64,000 nucleotides of DNA from positions 62,001-126,000 of the forward strand of contig BQJR01000002.1 in NCBI GenBank assembly GCA_021604805.1, written 5' to 3'. Below the pieces are notes generated by a model that saw only the letters and a list, made by a program, of their open reading frames with translations, did no database searches and was not told where the DNA came from. A program made the translations under genes and the position numbers. How positions within the stretch are numbered: the first letter of the stretch is position 1; each line of letters starts with the position of its first letter. This stretch comes from Planctomycetota bacterium. Lineage in GTDB: Bacteria; Planctomycetota; B15-G4. Shown piece after piece: positions 26,440 through 35,160 of the stretch.

Positions 26440-27978
26440 ATGCCGAGTCTTCTGATGCTGTTCGCCACGCTGCTCCTCGCGCTCAGTCCCAGCGCGCTGC
26501 CCGCCGCCGGGCCCGCGGTCACGCCGCCGATCCTCGCCCTCACCGACGACGCCGTGTTCGCGAGCGCGCGTACCAAGCTGCGCCAGGGTGCGGCCGACGT
26601 CGCCGTCAGCGAACTCAACGCACTGCTCGACGCGACCAGCGACCCCGACGTGAAACGGCAAGCCGCCGACCTGCTCACCGACGCCTACCTCGCGCTCGGC
26701 GACCCCATCGCTGCGCTCGACATGCTCGAAGGCGTGATGGACGAACAACCCGCGCACGTGGACTTCGAGCTCGCCAACGGCCGCGCCTTCGTGGCCTGGA
26801 CCAACCAGATGATCGCGAGCGGCGCCACCCAGGAAGACATCGACCTCACGCGCCTCGACGCGCTCTCCAGCTTCGAGAACGCCGCCGAACTCTCGCCCGC
26901 GGGCGACCACCGCGCGCTCATCGGCGAGGCCTACCTCTACCTTTATCACTTCGGCGACCACGCGCACGCTCTGGAGATGGCCAGCGCCGGTCTCGAAGCC
27001 AGCCCCGACGACGCCGAGCTGCTGCTGCTGCGCGGCTGCGCGGGCGTGTACGAGACCTACAACGCGAGCGTGGCCGGCGACACCGAGCGCGCCGACGCGT
27101 CGTGGAACACCGCGGTGGCCGACCTGCGCGCCGCCGCCGAAGGCTTGCCGCGCGAGCGTCTCGAGCCCTGGGGTCAACTCGCCTATCTCTACGAGTCCAA
27201 GGGCGACGGCGTGCAGGCCGTGCGCGCCGCGCTCGAGATCGCCGACCGCCAACCCGAGCCCGACTTCGACAACCTCTACCGTCTCGCCAAGAAGTACAGC
27301 TTCGAGCGCAACTGGAACGCCAGCTCACTCGCGCTCCAGAAGATGACGGCGCTCAGCGCCATCGAACTCACGCGCCGCGTGCGCGCCGAGTCGGAACTCG
27401 ACATGGTCGCCACCGAACTCTCCTGGTCGGTGGGTCCCTTTGTGCAGCGCAACGACCGCGCCACCGCGCTCGGCATCCTGCGCGCGCTCACCCGCGCCGA
27501 AACCAACGCCATCGACGTCTGGCACAACTACGCCGTGCTGCTCGACGAAACCGGCGCCAACGCCGACGCCAAGGTGGCCTACGAGAAGCGCATCGAACTC
27601 GACCCGCGCAACCCGCGCGCCTACAACGACCTGGCCTCCCTGCTGCACCGCTCGATGGCCACCGGCGACAACGCCGACGAGGTGCGCGCCGAGGCTCGCG
27701 AGCTCTACGCCAAGTGCATCGAGCTGGCCACCGAACAACTCGCCGAAGAGAACCTGGCCGACGCGCGTCGCAACGAACTCACGACGGCGCGCACGCTGGC
27801 CACGAACAGCCTCGACGAGATCACACCCAAGTCGCCCGAACGCGCGCTGGGCGGATTGCTCGACGGCCTGCTCGAAGGCCTGGGCGAAGCCGCCGACGGT
27901 GCCTCGGGCGAAGGTGCTGGCGGTGAAGGCGGCGCGCCCGCCGAGGGCGCGGGCTCGGCAGGCGAGACCAACAGCTGA
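26440..27978 (+). CDS. Exported tetratricopeptide-repeat protein
   Basis: A 512-residue protein with a signal peptide (LLMLFATLLLALSPSALPAAG) and an almost wholly helical mature part. TPR-like units are visible early (ALGDPIAALDMLEGVMDEQP) and most clearly near residues 360-430 (WHNYAVLLDETGANADAKVA, then RNPRAYNDLASLLH). The tail is low-complexity Gly/Ala/Glu. It probably serves as a protein-interaction scaffold in the periplasm. I chose ATG 26440 because a TACGCT box lies just before it and the signal peptide starts there. ATG 26386 would add 18 residues with three arginines and cannot be excluded. The amidohydrolase gene follows after 29 bases, probably in the same transcript. Confidence 0.75.
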   Translation: MPSLLMLFATLLLALSPSALPAAGPAVTPPILALTDDAVFASARTKLRQGAADVAVSELNALLDATSDPDVKRQAADLLTDAYLALGDPIAALDMLEGVMDEQPAHVDFELANGRAFVAWTNQMIASGATQEDIDLTRLDALSSFENAAELSPAGDHRALIGEAYLYLYHFGDHAHALEMASAGLEASPDDAELLLLRGCAGVYETYNASVAGDTERADASWNTAVADLRAAAEGLPRERLEPWGQLAYLYESKGDGVQAVRAALEIADRQPEPDFDNLYRLAKKYSFERNWNASSLALQKMTALSAIELTRRVRAESELDMVATELSWSVGPFVQRNDRATALGILRALTRAETNAIDVWHNYAVLLDETGANADAKVAYEKRIELDPRNPRAYNDLASLLHRSMATGDNADEVRAEARELYAKCIELATEQLAEENLADARRNELTTARTLATNSLDEITPKSPERALGGLLDGLLEGLGEAADGASGEGAGGEGGAPAEGAGSAGETNS

Positions 27979-28007
27979 GCACTTCAGCCCGCGTCACCCT
28001 GAGCCTC

Positions 28008-30035
28008 ATGACGCTGCTGTTCACGACGCTGCTCGCGGCGTCAGCGGCGGCGGCGGTGCAAGCGCCTGCGCCGCCCGAGCGGCTCGACGACGTCGACACG
28101 GCCTTCGTGGGCGTCACACTGCTCACGATGCAGGCCGCCGACGACAGCGCGCCGGCCCGCCCCGATCACACGGTGATCGTGCGCGGCGGACGCATCGTCG
28201 ACATGGGGCCGAGCGACTCGATCACGCTGACCGAAGGCACGCGTGTGATCGACGGCGCCGGCCGCTGGTTGATGCCCGGCCTCAGCGACGCCCACGTGCA
28301 CGTGTGGACGCCCGACGAGCTGCTGCTCTACCTCGCGAACGGCGTCACGACCGTGCGCAACATGTGGGGCACGCCGATCCAGCTGGGCTTCCGCGCGAGC
28401 ATCGCCGCGGGGGAACTCGTCGGGCCACAGATCCTCACCTCGGGCGAGATCCTCGACGGCCCGAACCCGATCTGGAACAACAGCATCGTCGTCGACAACC
28501 CAGAGCAAGCGCGCGCCACGGTCGCCGCGCAGAAAGCGATGGGCTACGACTTCCTCAAGGTCTACGACCGCATGCCGGCCGACGCCTACGAGGCGCTCGT
28601 CGACGCCGCGCGCGAACACGAGCTGCCCGTGTGCGGACACGTGCCGCACGCCGTGGGCCTGGACGGCGCCCTGCGCGCGGGTCAGCTCAGCGTGGAACAC
28701 CTCACGGGTTTCGACGCGCACCGCACGCCGGAAGGCCTGGCCGACAGCGCCGCGCTCGACGAGCTCGCCGCACGCATGCGCGCCTCGAACGTGTGGAGCT
28801 GCCCCACGCTGATCGTGTTCACCAAGTTCGTGCCCGCCGAGACCAGCAACGCCTGGTTCGAGCGCCCCGAGATGGCCTTCGTGTCGCCGACCACCAAGGC
28901 CACCTGGGACCCGAGCGCCGACTTCCGCCTGCGCAACATGACCGCCGCCGACTTCGCGCGCATGGAGTCGAGCCACGACAACAGTCGCGCCTTGGTGAAG
29001 GCGCTGCACGATCGCGGCGTGGGCGTGTTGCTCGGCACCGACGCGCCGAACCCCTTCGTGGTGCCCGGCTTCTCGATCCACGAAGAGCTCGCCTTCCTCG
29101 TGCAGGCCGGCCTCACGCCCTACGAAGCACTGGTGGCCGGCACGCGCAACTTGGCCCTCGCGCACGAACGCGCCGACAGCTTCGGCACCATCGCACCAGG
29201 CCTGCGCGCCGACCTGCTCTTGCTCGACGCCGACCCGCTGCAAGACGTGGGCGCACTCGAAGAACGCGCAGGCGTGATGGCCGACGGTCGTTGGTATCCC
29301 GAAGCCGACCTGCGCGCGCGCCTCCAAGAGCTCGCCGCGATCTACAGCACGCCTCCCGACTTCCTCGCGAACTTCGCGCCGCTGCCCGACCTGGGCGGCT
29401 TCGCCGGACGCTTCGAGGTGCGCTTCAACGACGCCCCGCTCGCCATGGAGCGCGTGGCCTCCAACGCCGACGCCACGCACAACCGTGTGCAAGTCGGCTA
29501 CGACCCGCGCTCGGCCTTCGCCTTCGAGATCGGCCAGCAGCGCGAGTCGGGCGCCGACCAGCGCGTGGAAGTGCGCGGCTACCTCGAGTCCGGCTCGGGC
29601 AGCGCGATCTTCGAACGCTCAGCCGGCTTGTTGCGCGCTCGCGGCGAAGGCATCTACGCCGCGCTCGACCTGCAACGCGCGCTGCCGGAGACGACCTACC
29701 TCTCCTTCCCGTCCTTCGGCACCGAGGCGCGCTTGCACACGCGACTGCGGCGCCTGGAGATCGGCGAAGACCTCGAGGTCGAGGTCGTGTCGATCGCCAT
29801 CACGCAACTCATCGAGGTGAGTGACACGCACCTCAAGGTCGAGCGCCTCGACGACCGCGAGGTCGAGACCGGCATCGGCACTCGCCTGGCGCAGACCTTC
29901 GCGCTCGACTCGCACTCGGTCAGCGGCGCAGGCAGCGTTCACAGCACGCTCTGGCTCGACGCCGAGACCGGCCGTCCGCTGGGCCTCGAACAGGCCGAAC
30001 AACTCGGATCGATCCTGGCGCTGCGCCAGGAGTGA
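28008..30035 (+). CDS. Exported amidohydrolase-superfamily metal-dependent hydrolase
   Basis: A 675-residue protein with a signal peptide (LFTTLLAASAAAAVQA). Residues 55-430 carry the amidohydrolase barrel of the imidazolonepropionase/prolidase-like group: metal ligands H96 and H98 in SDAHVHVW, a likely carboxylated Lys in DFLKVYDR, His in VCGHVPH and VEHLTG, and catalytic Asp in LLGTDAPN. Substrate is probably a peptide, amide or cyclic imide. About 240 extra C-terminal residues form a beta-rich domain of unknown role, with no sorting signal. The gene lies 29 bases after the TPR gene and converges on the formylglycine-generating enzyme gene with a seven-base gap. Confidence 0.8.
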   Translation: MTLLFTTLLAASAAAAVQAPAPPERLDDVDTAFVGVTLLTMQAADDSAPARPDHTVIVRGGRIVDMGPSDSITLTEGTRVIDGAGRWLMPGLSDAHVHVWTPDELLLYLANGVTTVRNMWGTPIQLGFRASIAAGELVGPQILTSGEILDGPNPIWNNSIVVDNPEQARATVAAQKAMGYDFLKVYDRMPADAYEALVDAAREHELPVCGHVPHAVGLDGALRAGQLSVEHLTGFDAHRTPEGLADSAALDELAARMRASNVWSCPTLIVFTKFVPAETSNAWFERPEMAFVSPTTKATWDPSADFRLRNMTAADFARMESSHDNSRALVKALHDRGVGVLLGTDAPNPFVVPGFSIHEELAFLVQAGLTPYEALVAGTRNLALAHERADSFGTIAPGLRADLLLLDADPLQDVGALEERAGVMADGRWYPEADLRARLQELAAIYSTPPDFLANFAPLPDLGGFAGRFEVRFNDAPLAMERVASNADATHNRVQVGYDPRSAFAFEIGQQRESGADQRVEVRGYLESGSGSAIFERSAGLLRARGEGIYAALDLQRALPETTYLSFPSFGTEARLHTRLRRLEIGEDLEVEVVSIAITQLIEVSDTHLKVERLDDREVETGIGTRLAQTFALDSHSVSGAGSVHSTLWLDAETGRPLGLEQAEQLGSILALRQE

Positions 30036-30042
30036 GGCGGCC

Positions 30043-31320
30043 TCAGCGGTTCTCAGCAGGCGGCGGGCCGTCCCACACGGCGCGGAAGCCGAGGTGGCTC
30101 ATGGCGGAGTCGGGCGTCGTCGCCATCTTCGCGCTGGGGCGATACGAGCTGCAGTAACTCGCGTGACACAAGAAGGAGCCGCCCTTCTGCACGTAGCTGC
30201 GTTCGGCGAACGGGTTGCGCGGGTCTTTGGTGCTGTCGGGTCCGCGCGGGTCCACGCAGCAGCCGCCGGGGTCGAGCGCTTCGCTGCGCAGCGCGTAGGT
30301 GTCGAGGCGGAACTGGTCGGCGGTCCACTCCCAGACGTTGCCGGACATCTCGTAGAAGCCGAGCTCGTTGGGCGGGAAGCTGCGCACGGGCGCCACGCCC
30401 GTGAAGCCGTCGAGGCCCTTGTCGATCACGGGGAACTCGCCTTGCCAGATGTTCGCGCGGTGCGCGCCGCCGGGTTCGAGCTCGTGACCCCAAGCGAAGC
30501 GTTCGCCGTCGTGGCCGAAGCGCGCGGCGGATTCCCACTCGGCTTCCGTGGGCAGACGTTTGCCGGCCCACGCGCAGTACGCGTTCGCGTCGTCCCAGGA
30601 CACGTGCACCACGGGATGATCGTGGAGGCCTTCGAGGTCGCTCTCGGGCCCGAAGGGGTGACGCCAGCTCGCGCCCGTCGTCCACACCCACCACTGGCCG
30701 TAGTTCGCGAGCCCTTCAACCTGTGAAGGCGAGCGGAACACCATCGTGCCGGGCGCGAGGTCGCTCTCCGGCGGACGCTCGCTGCCGGGCGGGAGCTGCT
30801 TGGCGAGTTCCTCCCACTCCACGGGGCGTTCGGCGGTCGTGAGGTAGCCGGTGGCCTCGGTGAACTCGGCGAACTGCGCGTTCGTGACCTCGGTGCTGTC
30901 CATCCAGAAGCCGCTCACGCGCACGCGGTGCACCGGTTGTTCGTCGGGGCGTGCGTCGTGGCCGTCCCAACCCATCTCGAACTCGCGGGTGGGCACCCAA
31001 CGCATGCCGGGCGGCGCTGGGGTCACGATCTCCGGGTGCGCGCCGGTCGCGTGGGTCGCGGCCGAGTCGTCGTCGCCGGGCGAGCAGGCCCCGAGCACCG
31101 AGGTGAAGGCGACGACCGCCACGCTCGCGAAGGCGAGCGCGGCCGTGCGGGCCGCCGAGCGCGCGAAGGATGCCGTGCGTGCGAGCGACGCCCTGCGCGT
31201 TTGCGCGGCCGTGCGTGCGTGCGACGTCACCCGCGCGACGCGGCATGACGCGCGGGGCTCCACAGATCTCGAAGACGAAGACACGGCAGCTCCAGGGCGT
31301 TCCATCAGCGACGCGCGCAT
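30043..31320 (-). CDS. Lipoprotein formylglycine-generating enzyme (SUMF1 family)
   Basis: Up to 425 residues. The N-terminus is basic and Ala-rich, then a hydrophobic stretch ends in a lipobox, SVLGAC, with C79 the likely lipidated residue. The body is a complete FGE-sulfatase domain (TREFEMGWDGHDARPDEQP, TEVTNAQFAEF, GKRLPTEAEWESAAR, GNVWEWTADQF). C385 and C390 in GGSFLCHASYC match, in spacing and context, the two copper-binding active-site cysteines of true FGEs, which many paralogues lack. It should convert a sulfatase cysteine to formylglycine. No sulfatase is encoded nearby. The start is uncertain: the n-region is too long for a normal lipoprotein signal, and a GTG at 31230 would shorten it to a better length. 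Confidence 0.85.
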   Translation of the reverse strand: MRASLMERPGAAVSSSSRSVEPRASCRVARVTSHARTAAQTRRASLARTASFARSAARTAALAFASVAVVAFTSVLGACSPGDDDSAATHATGAHPEIVTPAPPGMRWVPTREFEMGWDGHDARPDEQPVHRVRVSGFWMDSTEVTNAQFAEFTEATGYLTTAERPVEWEELAKQLPPGSERPPESDLAPGTMVFRSPSQVEGLANYGQWWVWTTGASWRHPFGPESDLEGLHDHPVVHVSWDDANAYCAWAGKRLPTEAEWESAARFGHDGERFAWGHELEPGGAHRANIWQGEFPVIDKGLDGFTGVAPVRSFPPNELGFYEMSGNVWEWTADQFRLDTYALRSEALDPGGCCVDPRGPDSTKDPRNPFAERSYVQKGGSFLCHASYCSSYRPSAKMATTPDSAMSHLGFRAVWDGPPPAENR

Positions 31321-31487
31321 CTTCGCGCGAGGCGCTCCCGATGCAAAGCGCGCGTCTCACAAGCTGAACCTGTCAGCGCCATCACCGGCCGGTATTGGAG
31401 GCATCCGCGCGCAGGAACGATGTTGTGTGTGTCGCGAGCGAGATCAGATTCGCGGCGCACCACTCCCCTCTCTCCCGGAGCCTTCCC

Positions 31488-32027
31488 ATGCTCAGCGTCG
31501 GCCAACGATTCCCCGACTTCCGCCTCAAGGCCGTGACCTCCACCGACCTCGAGAACGCCTTCACGACCCTCGACCAGGACAGCTTCCCCGGCAAGTGGCG
31601 GCTCGTGTTCTTCTACCCGAAGGACTTCACCTTCGTGTGCCCCACCGAGCTGTCGGGCTTCGGCAAACTCCTCGGCGAGTTCGAAGACCGCGACTGCCAG
31701 ATCCTCGCGGCCAGCACCGACAGCGAGTGCGTGCACCTCGCCTGGCGCCGTGATCACGACGACCTGCGCGAGCTGCCCTACCCGATGCTGTCGGACATCC
31801 GTCGCGACCTGTCCACCGAGCTCGGCATCCTCGAGCCCGAAGAGCTCGTGTGCCACCGCGCGACCTTCCTCGTCGATCCCGAAGGCATCATCCGCTACGC
31901 CGAGATGAGCGACCCGAGCGTCGGCCGCAACCCCGACGAAGTGCTGCGCGTGCTCGACGCCCTGCAGACCGGCGAGCTGTGCCCGTGCAACTGGAAGAAG
32001 GACGACGCCACGCTGCAAGTGGGCTGA
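31488..32027 (+). CDS. ahpC: Peroxiredoxin, AhpC/Prx1 family
   Basis: A 179-residue thioredoxin-fold peroxidase that reduces H2O2 and alkyl peroxides. The peroxidatic Cys lies in FYPKDFTFVCPTELSGF and the resolving Cys in the C-terminal GELCPCNW. The CPC pair is a slight variation on the usual CPA. The lack of a longer GGLG/YF tail suggests a robust, non-sensitive form. CCCGGAG lies seven bases before the ATG at 31488. The ahpD gene follows about 100 bases downstream behind a nearly identical leader, so the two likely act together. No adjacent ahpF is present, consistent with AhpD as the electron donor. Confidence 0.9.
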   Translation: MLSVGQRFPDFRLKAVTSTDLENAFTTLDQDSFPGKWRLVFFYPKDFTFVCPTELSGFGKLLGEFEDRDCQILAASTDSECVHLAWRRDHDDLRELPYPMLSDIRRDLSTELGILEPEELVCHRATFLVDPEGIIRYAEMSDPSVGRNPDEVLRVLDALQTGELCPCNWKKDDATLQVG

Positions 32028-32128
32028 GTCCTGACGCCATGCCGCGGCCGGGGGCGTTCTCTCCCGGCTCCCCCCGCGCACCCGGTCGCGGCTCTTCTCC
32101 CTCTCCTCTCTTTTCCCGGAGCTGTCTC

Positions 32129-32671
32129 ATGAACCTCGACGCACTCAAAGCGGCGCTGCCCGAGCACGCCAAGGACCTCAAACTCAACCTCGGCGCGGTG
32201 TTGCGCTCCGAGCACCTCAGCGAGGCGCAAGTTTGGGGCGCGGCGCTCGCTTCGGCGTACGCTGCGCGTCATGGCGACACGATCCGCGCGCTCGAAAACG
32301 AAGCTGCCGCGCATCTCGACGAAGCGGGTTTGCGCGCCGCGCGCGCGGCGTCGTCGATCATGGCGATGAACAACGTGTACTACCGCTTCACGCATCTCGT
32401 GCACGACGACGACGTCACCAAGCTGCCGGCACGACTGCGCATGCAGGTCATCGCGAAGCCCGGCGTGCCCGCGCAGGATTTCGAGCTGTGGTCCCTGGCC
32501 GTGTCGGCGATCAACGGTTGCGGCATGTGCATGGACTCGCACACTCAGAAAGCACGCGGCGAAGGCCTGAAACCCGAGGCCGTGCAAGACGTGATCCGCG
32601 TCGCCGCCGTGGTGCACGCGGTGGCGGTCACGCTGGAGGGCGAGGCGGCGCGGGCCACCGCAGCCGCCTGA
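32129..32671 (+). CDS. ahpD: Alkylhydroperoxidase AhpD
   Basis: A 180-residue all-helical protein of the AhpD/carboxymuconolactone decarboxylase-like family. The active site CxxC reads AINGCGMCMDSHTQKA with the conserved following His. The upstream helix AMNNVYYRFTHL is also typical of AhpD. In other bacteria AhpD recycles AhpC using lipoamide as electron source, and the adjacent ahpC supports that role here. CCCGGAG lies seven bases before the ATG. The pyrimidine-rich leader (CTCTTTTCCCGGAG) resembles that of ahpC. Confidence 0.9.
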   Translation: MNLDALKAALPEHAKDLKLNLGAVLRSEHLSEAQVWGAALASAYAARHGDTIRALENEAAAHLDEAGLRAARAASSIMAMNNVYYRFTHLVHDDDVTKLPARLRMQVIAKPGVPAQDFELWSLAVSAINGCGMCMDSHTQKARGEGLKPEAVQDVIRVAAVVHAVAVTLEGEAARATAAA

Positions 32672-32900
32672 GTCCGTGGTACCGTGCCGCGACCTCGGGT
32701 CGCGCTCGTCGCGCGGCGCGCGGGTCGATGCTCCGGTCGGGTCGCTCCGCAGAGGAGCGGCGCGAAGGAGCCGAGGCCGCGCGCCTCGCGGCGCGCGCGC
32801 AGGCCGTCAGGCGCTGCAGATCTGCGCGCTCCGAAACGACGTCGAGCCACGTTGCTGCGCGCTCTTCTCCTTCCACTGCGACTCTCCCCCGCGACCGACC

Positions 32901-35135
32901 ATGAACACGCCCGCCTCCGCGCCGCGCCCGTCCGCCCTGCTGCTGTCCGTTTCGCTCCTCGCGCTGCTCAGTGCGCCGCTCAGCGCGCCACTCAGCGCTC
33001 AAGGCGACCCACAATCCGCGGGCCTCTCGCGCGAGCAGATGTGGGTCGCACCCACGGCCGAAGACTGGGCCAAGCCGGTGCTGATCACCTGGCAGCGCAC
33101 CTGGGAGGACGCCGTGGCCGTGTCGCGCGAGAGTGGTCGTCCGATCCTGGCCTGCATCAACATGGACGGCGAGATCGCCTCCGAGCACTACGCCGGCATC
33201 CGCTACCGGCAGCCCGAGGTCGCCGCGACCTTCGAGCCGTACGTGAGCGTGATCGCCTCGGTGTACCGGCACACGGCGCGCGACCACGACGAGAACGGCG
33301 AGCGCGTGGAGTGCCCGCGCTTCGGCGGCGTGACCTGCGGCGAACACATCGCCATCGAACCGATCCTCTACGAGCAGTACCTCGACGGGCGTCGCATCGC
33401 GCCGCGGCACATCATGATCGAGCTCGACGGCAGCGAGACCTACGACGTGTTCTACGCCTTCGACACGGCCTCGGTGTTCGAGACCGTGAAGCGCGGCATC
33501 AGCGAGCGCGCGCCCGTGCCGATCCGCGAGCGCGAAGCCGACCGTTCGCTCGACGAGCGCGTGGCCAGCGCACATGTCGACGATCGTCGCGCGGTGGAGC
33601 AGGCCTTCCGCGAAGGCAACGTGGAAGTGCGCCGTCGACTGCTCAAGGCGGCGAGCGAACAAGGTGCGAAGGTGCCGATCGAGTTGCTGCGTCTCGCCAT
33701 CTTCGGCATCGACGTGGAACTCGCGAGCAGCGCGCGCACAGCGCTCACGCAATCCACGGATCCGCAAGCCGTGGAGCTGTTGAGCGAAGCGCTGCGCACG
33801 CCCTTGCCGCCCGCCGAACGTAGCGCGCTCATCGCGGCGCTGTCCCGCCTCGGCGAACACTCCGAACTGGCGCGCAGCCTCGCCACGGTGCACACGGGTT
33901 TGAGCGGCGAGAGCGACGGCACCCTCGACCCGAGCGCCTGGGCGCGCGCGCTGCAGTCGGGTGGCGCCAGTTACGCCGCCGATGCGCAAGCCGCGCAACT
34001 CGAACTGCGCCGCAGCGAGCGTCTCGAAGCGCAAGCCGACGTGCTCGAGTCGCAGGACATCGACGCGCACCTGGAGCTGGCCGAGTCCTTCCTCGCGCTG
34101 GCCTCGGAGCAGACCGAACGTGAAGCCGAGTTCGCGCGCTTCCTCTTCATGGACGCGCAACGCACGGTGCAACAGGCCGTGGAGTTGGGCGCCAGCGGCT
34201 GGCGCGTGGACACGGCGCTGGCCACCACAGCTTGGTACCTCGGCGAGCCCGAGGAAGCGCGTCGTCGCGCCACGGCGGCGGTGGAAGCGGGCATCCCGCC
34301 GGACCAGCAAGGCTGGCACACGATGGTCGCGCTGGCGCTCTTCGCGCAGTCGCGACAAGAAGACATCCGCGCGGCCTTCCGCGCCAAACAGAGCTGGCCG
34401 CCGCGTTGGCTCGCCGACGTGAACGCCGCCTGCGAGGTCTTGCTGCGTCACCCGCACGGCACCCCCGAACAGGCCGTGGCCTACCACGATTTCCTGCGCG
34501 CCCTGCGCGCCGAGGGCCAAGCTTGGGGCGTGATCCGAGAGGCCTTCCGACGCTTCCCCGACAGCGCCGAAGTGCACGCGCGCCTGCGTCGCGGGCTGCT
34601 GCTCGACAAGGGACACCAAGCGCTCGAAGCCTTCTACACGCGCGAACTCGAGCGCGACGACGCGCCCGACACGCTGCGCTGGTTCGCAGGCTACGCGTCA
34701 CAACTGGTGGCGGAGTTCGAGCGACGCGCCGGGCGCGACGCAGCCGCCGTGAAAGCCTACGAACGCGCGTTGCAGCATTTCGCCGTCGATCGGGAACAAC
34801 GCCCCGAGTCGCTCGACAACATCGATCACCAGATCGTGCTCGTGCGCGGTGGCTTGGCGCGCTTGGCGCTCGAAGCCGGCGACCTCGAAGGCGCCTACGA
34901 CCAACTCGCGAACGCCTTCGCGCTGCGCCCCGAGTCGGCGGCCAGCCAGGACGGCATGAACCTCACGGCCGTGGACACGGCCAAGATGTTGCGCGCCCAG
35001 AGCATCGCCGCAAAGCGCTACGCGCTGACTGAAGCGCTCGACACGGCACTCGCCGAACTGGGCGACATCGACCCGAGCTTGCTCGAGCTGCCCGCCTACG
35101 AACGCGAGGTCCCGATCCCGCAGGACGGCAACTGA
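32901..35135 (+). CDS. Exported thioredoxin-like/TPR-like protein of unknown function
   Basis: A 744-residue protein with a signal peptide (LLLSVSLLALLSAPLSAPLSAQ). Residues about 50-180 resemble a thioredoxin-like domain: WEDAVAVSRESGRPILACINM, then a strand and an HIMIELDGSETYDVFYA segment. The usual CxxC is absent, with only one Cys at the expected site, so redox activity is doubtful. The remainder is helical, with HEAT/TPR-like repeats rich in ALxxAL patterns. It may be an envelope assembly or stress protein. A TACCGT-like box is about 200 bases upstream, and the start has no strong ribosome site. It converges with the ABC permease gene 25 bases away. Confidence 0.65.
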   Translation: MNTPASAPRPSALLLSVSLLALLSAPLSAPLSAQGDPQSAGLSREQMWVAPTAEDWAKPVLITWQRTWEDAVAVSRESGRPILACINMDGEIASEHYAGIRYRQPEVAATFEPYVSVIASVYRHTARDHDENGERVECPRFGGVTCGEHIAIEPILYEQYLDGRRIAPRHIMIELDGSETYDVFYAFDTASVFETVKRGISERAPVPIREREADRSLDERVASAHVDDRRAVEQAFREGNVEVRRRLLKAASEQGAKVPIELLRLAIFGIDVELASSARTALTQSTDPQAVELLSEALRTPLPPAERSALIAALSRLGEHSELARSLATVHTGLSGESDGTLDPSAWARALQSGGASYAADAQAAQLELRRSERLEAQADVLESQDIDAHLELAESFLALASEQTEREAEFARFLFMDAQRTVQQAVELGASGWRVDTALATTAWYLGEPEEARRRATAAVEAGIPPDQQGWHTMVALALFAQSRQEDIRAAFRAKQSWPPRWLADVNAACEVLLRHPHGTPEQAVAYHDFLRALRAEGQAWGVIREAFRRFPDSAEVHARLRRGLLLDKGHQALEAFYTRELERDDAPDTLRWFAGYASQLVAEFERRAGRDAAAVKAYERALQHFAVDREQRPESLDNIDHQIVLVRGGLARLALEAGDLEGAYDQLANAFALRPESAASQDGMNLTAVDTAKMLRAQSIAAKRYALTEALDTALAELGDIDPSLLELPAYEREVPIPQDGN

Positions 35136-35160
35136 GCAGGCACGCGGCGCGGAGGCAGCG

